In this document: in pieces, positions 57,912 to 64,000 of the stretch
Layout of the letters: each line of letters begins with the position of its first letter
Numbering within the stretch: the stretch's first letter is position 1
Assembly: GCA_949152475.1 (NCBI GenBank)
Contig: OX424569.1
Span: forward strand, 28,069,950 to 28,133,949
Direction of reading: 5' to 3'
DNA from: Terebella lapidaria
Lineage: Eukaryota > Annelida > Polychaeta > Terebellida > Terebellidae
Length of the DNA stretch: 64,000 bases
Notes under the pieces: model-generated
Told to the model about the DNA's origin: nothing
The model's database searches: none
What the model saw: the letters and a program-made list of their open reading frames with translations, nothing else
Position numbers and translations under genes: made by a program

Positions 57912-59290
57912 ACGTGCAATCAATACCCAGTACTAAGTATTCCGAACAAACAAAACAGGGTCCATTATCCAATCTCATAGTCCGGGGACAGAAAGTCATA
58001 TCAGGCATACGAAGTGAGAGAAAACAAAAATGACAGGGAAACTCATGAACTCCCAAAAATGGCCATTAGGAGGTGAAATCGGGTGTTCCAGAAAGAGTGA
58101 GCATTTCCTACCCCACTAGTGGCACCCGTCATGAATTCCCCAAAATAACATGCAAATAGATCTAGTTGCATGGCAGACATGGATTTGTTGTATTTATCAA
58201 CCAGATCGCGATGACGTCCATAGAATTTCTTAAACGCAGCTCTAAGTCTTGGTATAACATATCCTTGTCGCAGCAGTTTAGAGACTAGCTGGGCATTCGA
58301 TAGATAAAGTCCTCATATTTGCAACTAGCTCTGGAATAGCGTATAAGTTGAGAAACAAACACACCATATGCCGGTGACATAGGAATGTTGCTGCTTAGAA
58401 AATGGAAATTGACTATGGAAAAATTGAAATCATCACGTTTGTCATATAATCTAGTTGAAAGGTTAGAATCATTATCAATCTCCAACCTCAGGTCTAGATA
58501 GTTGGAAAAATTAGCGGAGTCTGTAGTATCTTTAATTTCAAGTTCCTTAGGATATATGACATCCAAATGATCACCAAACTTGGGGTTATTTAGCGATAAT
58601 ACATCATCTATGTATCGGAAAGTGAAATTAAAATTACATGTTAGTTTCTTAGAAACTCCTCGTTGTAAATGTTGGATAAAATCTTATTCATATGAGTATA
58701 AAAACAGGTCTGCCATTAATGGTGCACAGTTTGTCCCCACGGGAATATCAATAGTTTGTTGAAATATTCGACCACCGAATTCCACAAAAATATTATCAAT
58801 CAGAAAATTAACCATATTTACCACATCTATTTCAGTATATTTGTATGGGGCATCAGAGTCGCCTTTAACAAAACAAGCGGTATTATATTCAACTACAATA
58901 TAGTGGTACCGACGTTGTCCCTTTTTAGAGAAAAATGAATTATTGATTAGTTTTTAAGCTGAGACTTCAGTTCAGAATAAGGTATAGTTGTGTACAAAGT
59001 GGAGAAATCAAATGTTTTGATAGACGTTACTTGTGTGTGAGCATGTAGATATTCCAATAAGGATTTGGAATTTTTTAATATCCACATTTGGTTTATACCA
59101 CTTCTAGAATAGATGGTTTCAGAGTACTTTTGGAGACCCTGTTTAATTTTAGACAATATAACAGTTAATATTTTAGAAAGGGCTTTAGTAGAACATGATG
59201 CTGAACCTGAAATATATCTTTGTTTGTGTGGATTTTTGTGCAACTTTGGGATCAAAGCAAATATAGATATCGACAAACGTACATTCCAAG
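57912..59290 (-). mobile_element. Reverse-transcriptase fossil, copy 2 (Penelope-like, tentative)
   Basis: A longer partial copy of the same family, clearly broken. Parts seen: a PKLHK region, a DFSTLYTTIP block, a GTNCAPL block, the YIDD region and the GRHHDLVDKY region. Its 3' end is the same as that of copy 1 (AGACGTG.AATCAATACC read on the plus strand). It lies in a block matching 49430-49745. The upstream border is unclear. Confidence 0.65.
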
Positions 59291-61342
59291 ACGAACAACG
59301 AAGTATACGAAATCCGTGGCATTGGCTGAGTGTGATACTAGGTGTTCTGGAAAGTGAGCGTTCCCTTCCCCGCATGCGATTACATACGCCACCAACACCA
59401 GTAGTATGTGCAATTTCACAATGACTGGATGACATACTGTATCCATTCCTTTGTGTGACAGAATTGTTGTGACCTCCCATGCATGCAATGTTAGTACCTG
59501 TTTTTACCGTTTTAATAACAACCACATTATATTCATTTCGAAAAATATTTTGGGTGTTGGGTCTATCTAAACTTGTCATTAAACATATGCCATATAAAAA
59601 TATCATTTTTATTTCATTGCATAGTATTGTGGACCACTTAAGTATCTCCCTTTTTCGCCTTTTTTAAAATACTATGTTCTCGGAAGAAGCCTTACCCGGG
59701 ATTTTCTGGTCTCAACCTGTTGTCGGTGGAATATGTGTTCAGACTGTTCCCTTATCTGTGCTTGTTTCGCAAGTTTCGACGAAAATCGTCCCTCTCCATA
59801 TATCCTACCATATATTAACATGATTAAAATATAAGAGTAACGCATCAAATCAACAGGGGCAGACACTAAATGAAATCTTATCGACCCATAAACCATGTTT
59901 ATGGGGATTGAATCACATTTATTCTTATATCTTCGAAATACCAAGGCGATTGATATACGTAGGTAAGAACACGCTGAGGCTTCTGAACCATCGGTTAATA
60001 AAATCGCATACTACTAGTGTGATGCCTCAAATGTACCAATAAATGAATGCATTACTGCCTCAAACTACCCTTTTAGTCAATGGTGAATGCGTTTCAATAC
60101 TAGTTCATAACATCATGTATACACAGTGATTGAGTGCATAGTCTCCCCCCCCCCCCATTCACTGATGGCTGTAGATGTGAATTCTCTGAAAGTTTCAGAC
60201 TAGAATATTGACATAAATGTACACTTTAAGCATACACAGAGTGAGAAACATTTTCTGAAATTGAATACTCTCAACGACTGTTGTTTTTAATTTTCAAACA
60301 GGCAAAAATATCAAATCATCATTTGGCTAATGATATACAAGTACAATGCTTATCTATTTCTTACCTTTCCATCACGGAATACCACCTTATCATCTACATT
60401 ACCATAAACATGATAACGTAGAACGAAATGATTTTCATTACTACGTCTTGGGATATTTTTGCATTTCACGTAGGACTCAATAATTATAGAAATAATTCTA
60501 TTTTGTCAAAATCACAAAAAAATCGTGATAAAAAGTAAGTTTCTGGTCATATTTTTTTCTTTGGAAGTGGCGCACAGACTCTTGAGTTACGAAAAGGTAA
60601 ATAAATTGTCGGGTGGGGGGGGGGGGGGGGTGGGTATTTTAATGCATATATTGATTCTCGGATCAACGTCTCAAATTTCAGAGATCAACACCCTGGCAAA
60701 TATTCACGGGCATGTATGGGTGATTTACGTGGTTTAATGGAGGCTACATCAAAATCAATATATGGTGGAGATTAATTTCGTAGACATTTACATAACCGAA
60801 GATAATAAGTATTGATTAGTTTCAGTGCCTGGAGAAAAATGCATTGATATTTCCAACGATTCCAAAGAACACTTACATCAGGATATCTGCATTTTTTCGT
60901 GACGATTCATAATTCATCATTGATTTTAAGTTAAGCAAGGGGTTTCCACTTATCAGGGATACACTTATACGTATGTCATACAATGAGAATGAACCAAGTA
61001 GACAATACTGTAATGGGTAACTTTGGGGGTAACTTTATATACTTCGCTCACTGAGCAATAATCCTGATTGCTAGCTTTTTTTGATTGATGACCAATTGTC
61101 AATATCTGATGACTTTTTGTCATCAATAAACATCAAAATGTCCCGGAGATTTATACAGATATACATTGAATACGCAGAGCTTCTTCCTACAGTATAGGTA
61201 ATACATGTATTTCACCATAACTCACCAAAAATAATTTAGGGATGAGACAGAATTAGTAATCTTTAATAGTTAACAGAACCATGATGTATATCAGCATATC
61301 TTGTCTCCTCCGATGTATCGGACCTGAAGTAAACTGTGTTTG
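59291..61342. other. No gene seen
   Basis: AT-rich. It contains a C-tract near 60147-60155 and a G-tract at about 60608-60631 (quadruplex-capable). Short open frames are not convincing. Confidence 0.5.
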
Positions 61343-61549
61343 TTAACTATACAGTATACATATCGATTTTGCTTCCTCGGTTTGGCCAGTCTGGGGGGTG
61401 TCGCAATCATCAGTCGTGTTCGCGTCTTCATTAGCTAAGGCGATAACAATTTCCCTGGCAAATCTCTCGGAAGCTGCTTGGCATCCACTCCCCGTCGATG
61501 ACGCATGAGCGGAGGCTTGAACAACGATCAGCCATTGGCTCGGATTCAC
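61343..61549 (-). other. Possible terminal coding exon, unknown gene
   Basis: A 68-codon minus-strand frame (VNPSQWLIVVQASAH..., ending ICILYS) is preceded by a fair acceptor (CTTTTCAATTCAG). Composition is soluble and polar. No family is recognised. Upstream exons would have to overlap the promoter or body of receptor B on the opposite strand, which argues against it. Confidence 0.2.
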
Positions 61550-61551
61550 CT

Positions 61552-61970
61552 GAATTGAAAAGTGGTATCCATTTTCGTTGAAGCAACTTTAGTTAAATCA
61601 GAGTGTGACTTAGGCATGGCAACGCGTGTGCTGTGGACGTTTGCCGGTGGTTGCAACAAATTTGGCATATAAAGGAGTAAATATTATTCGAATGATCTGA
61701 TTCCTATTGAAATCCTCAAAACAAAACCAACAAGGAGAAAATTTCACATGAACAAAAGAATTCGGGTTTGCATGAATTGAAGAGTGGTATTTATTTTCGT
61801 TAAAGCAGAGTGTCACTTAAGGATGACGTCATGTGTGCTGTGGACATTGAAGATGGTTGCAGCAAACAAAGCCTGTGAAGGAGCAAATATTTTTCGAATG
61901 ATTTAATTCCTATTGAAACCCTCAAAACAAAACTAACAAGGGAAACATTGAAATCTTACATGAAATAAAT
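61552..61970 (+). repeat. Two tandem copies, about 222 bp, in the 5' flank of receptor B
   Basis: GTGGTAT..ATTTTCGTT, GTGTGCTGTGGAC, GGTTGCA.CAAA, AATGAT.T.ATTCCTATTGAAA and CTCAAAACAAAAC.AACAAGG occur in the same order from about 61552 and about 61775. The second copy ends about 40 bp before receptor B's start codon, so it probably covers the promoter. Confidence 0.8.
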
Positions 61971-62010
61971 AATACTTGGATAAGTTGAAGAACATAGTTT
62001 GTAATTAAAG

Positions 62011-63155
62011 ATGGATAACACAAGTTTTGGGCAGGAACCTGTCAAAGAGGAACTGGAGAACAGCTTACCAGTGTTTGGACTCCCAGGAAAACTCTTTTAC
62101 GTCATTCACGGCACAGCTCTTTTTGCTTTGCCAACTAGTGCTTTGATTAGTGCAGGCGTACTCGTGCACACACTTCCACCAATCAGATCGTTCTATTCCC
62201 GACCAATAGGAGATCGTCTCGTGGTATACCTTGCGATCTGTGACTTACTTTTCTCCCTGAGTCACATGCTTGATCATGCCTATATGGTGGCTGTGGTGGG
62301 ACATCCTCCAGATGTTCCATGTGCTGCTTTTGCCTTCTTTTTGCACGTGTTTTTACTGCAACAGTCCCTGATCGTACTATACGCCGCATTGAATGCCTTT
62401 CTATTGGTGGTGTTCAACAAACGTACAGGCACGGGGCGCTACGACTGGCGATTGATGCTGTACAGCTATGGACCACCTGTTGCAACCGGAATCCTGGGTG
62501 TAGCGACCGGCTACTTCGGACCAGCTGGCGCTTGGTAAATATGAATACAATATTATCTCGCTATTTAAGATCAATCACATAGCAGGAGTTCAGTGTTAAC
62601 TACAGCGATCAAATGAAACATTGTTCATAATTTCTTGGTCACCTGTCCATTCTGTGCCCCAAAGAAACACGACCGAAAAATGATTACAGTAGTCCCGTCC
62701 GATGCATTGATAATCATTTCCTTGCTTCTCACTTCCACAGGTGTTACATTGATGCCCGAGAAAAGTATGCTGCTGTGGTTGGCAACCTGCTCTCTGTTCT
62801 GTTGATCACCACATTTCTATTTACCGTCATTTGCTACGTGGGAATCTGGCTCAAGATTCGCCAGGTGGCGCGCAGCCAGACCGGAAACAAAAAGTACAAC
62901 AACACTGCACGCGTTATGATGCTCTTTGTCGCCGCGTACATCCTGCAATGGTGGGGTCTGGCTACCTACAGTCTGTGGGCGTTCTTTGGGATACCCCACG
63001 TGAGCATCTTCTGGGCTGCAGTGTTCTTTAGCAACTTGGGCGGACTTTTCAACTTCATCGCCTACACCTTCATCAAGAAGAAGTATCAGAAAGTCGCAGA
63101 AAACTCAACTTCTGAGCAGCAATCAACCACGATAACAAACCTGCAAACAACCTGA
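62011..63155 (+). CDS. Seven-transmembrane receptor B, cAMP-receptor/Git3-like
   Basis: Two exons, 62011-62534 and 62741-63155, with GT-AG junctions (GCTTG then GTAAAT; CTTCCACAG then GTGTTAC), the same position and phase as receptor A. They give 312 residues. The segment GDRLVVYLAICDLLFSLSHM and the following MLDHAYMVAVVGHPPD are identical in A and B. Differences cluster in helices one, three and five and in the tail (B ends STSEQQSTTITNLQTT). Cys at helix three and AWCYID are kept. Both genes look intact. The 5' flank is unrelated to that of A and consists of a 222-bp tandem repeat, so expression may differ. Class and ligand are inferred; a peptide or small-molecule receptor of another class is possible. 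Confidence 0.88.
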
Positions 63156-64000
63156 ACACGTTTTGGATTTTGCATGCCATGACAGTCTATGTGAATTTTA
63201 ATCCCATACTTTCCCCGGTCTGGATCTAGTTGAGCTAAATTCGAATGAAGAAGAACTATTTACCTTTATTTGACATCATACTCGCGTCATCGGGTCAGAG
63301 AAACCTTTTATTTATTAACGTCTGTTGTCTAACATTTGATGAGAGGACTACGTGAATTGATTTGCCATGTTTTGCTTCGATTCTGAAACGTTGTGTTTTA
63401 CATTTGCTATTGTCATCATTGAAGTCTAGTGGTATCGGTGGTGATATGTTGATGCTTACATCTGATCCAATCAATTCCGTGTTGTTGTGGTATGTGTTTA
63501 GGTATTTATACTTTAGAATTATTTTTCAGGCCTGTTTGAATTTTCTGAGTTGATTGATGGACAGTGATATACTTATTCCATCAGAGGTAAAGATTACATG
63601 TTACACATTGTGTGCTCCCTAATGCATAATTTTGTCTATATTATGGTTAATAACATAATAGTTGTCCGTGCTTTCTCTTAGTGTCTGTTCACTTTAGTGT
63701 TGTATTGTCATCATCACAATCTTGTGATATTGGTGTTGGACATACAGTAAATGTATATTATATATATAGGCTGAATTCCCGACATGGATGTATTATTTTG
63801 ATATTGTGATATTGTGGTTTATTGTCATTTTTGTCACTATATTGTTAATTGAAAAGTTGGTAAATACGTTTAAATTGCACGTACATGTGTATGTATACGT
63901 ATGAATTTCAAGAAGATATAATGATGGATATAAGATTAAAATTTGCATTTGACGTTTGCTATTGGCGCCATCAAGTCGGGTTGTGTCGTTGGTAATAGGT
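63156..64000. other. 3' flank of receptor B; no further gene
   Basis: AT-rich. No clear AATAAA just after the stop; TTTTATTTATTAACG near 63310 is the nearest AT-rich candidate. Nothing else seen. Confidence 0.45.

Noticed and set aside
1-64000. tRNA, rRNA and other structural RNA genes
   Set aside because: No convincing internal promoter boxes with a cloverleaf, and no rRNA-like sequence, was seen by eye; a covariance-model scan was not possible here.

Overview
The window looks like nuclear DNA of a marine invertebrate. It is AT-rich, its genes have GT-AG introns and are widely spaced, and most of the sequence is repeats: LINE and other reverse-transcriptase fossils, hairpin elements, and long non-coding elements carrying internal minisatellites. 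That style is common in molluscs, brachiopods and other lophotrochozoans, but species and phylum cannot be fixed from the sequence alone. No rRNA, tRNA or CRISPR array was found by eye.

Five protein genes are supported. Two are tandem minus-strand paralogues encoding an unassigned seven-transmembrane protein (1327-2391 and 15254-16390), with candidate upstream exons. One is a plus-strand gene (21965-23689) for a 574-residue protein with a disordered, tyrosine-motif-rich N-terminal half and a six-bladed NHL propeller. The last two are a divergent pair of two-exon seven-transmembrane receptors (31235-32468 minus, 62011-63155 plus). They are about 90% identical by eye and resemble the cAMP-receptor/Git3-like class. 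Three of the four receptor-like genes are on the minus strand.

Layout: 0-3.3 kb, hairpin and 7TM gene 1; 3.3-9.1 kb, no convincing gene; 9.1-11.8 kb, three unrelated tandem arrays (units about 260 bp, 26 bp, and alternating 61/52 bp); 11.8-15.2 kb, non-coding; 15.2-17.1 kb, 7TM gene 2; 17.6-19.3 kb, an element with a 148-bp array; 21.7-24 kb, the NHL gene; 24.9-31.1 kb, three diverged copies of a duplicated block with a 69-bp array; 31.2-32.5 kb, receptor A; 32.5-57.9 kb, a mosaic of head-to-tail segmental duplications; 57.9-59.3 kb, a reverse-transcriptase fossil; 62.0-63.2 kb, receptor B.

The most notable structure is the 25-kb mosaic between the two receptors. Sequence that starts about 60 bp upstream of receptor A's start codon recurs at about 40.93 kb and 49.80 kb in the same orientation, each time without a receptor coding region. 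Several elements landed in one copy of a duplicated block but not in its sister, so filled and empty sites can be compared inside this one window. This works for a 770-bp palindrome-ended element, a 4.4-kb minisatellite element and a reverse-transcriptase fossil. No complete new pathway is visible. The best leads are the gene-less copies of the receptor flank, the NHL protein with its acidic tyrosine motifs, and the reciprocally decayed 5' ends of the 7TM pair.
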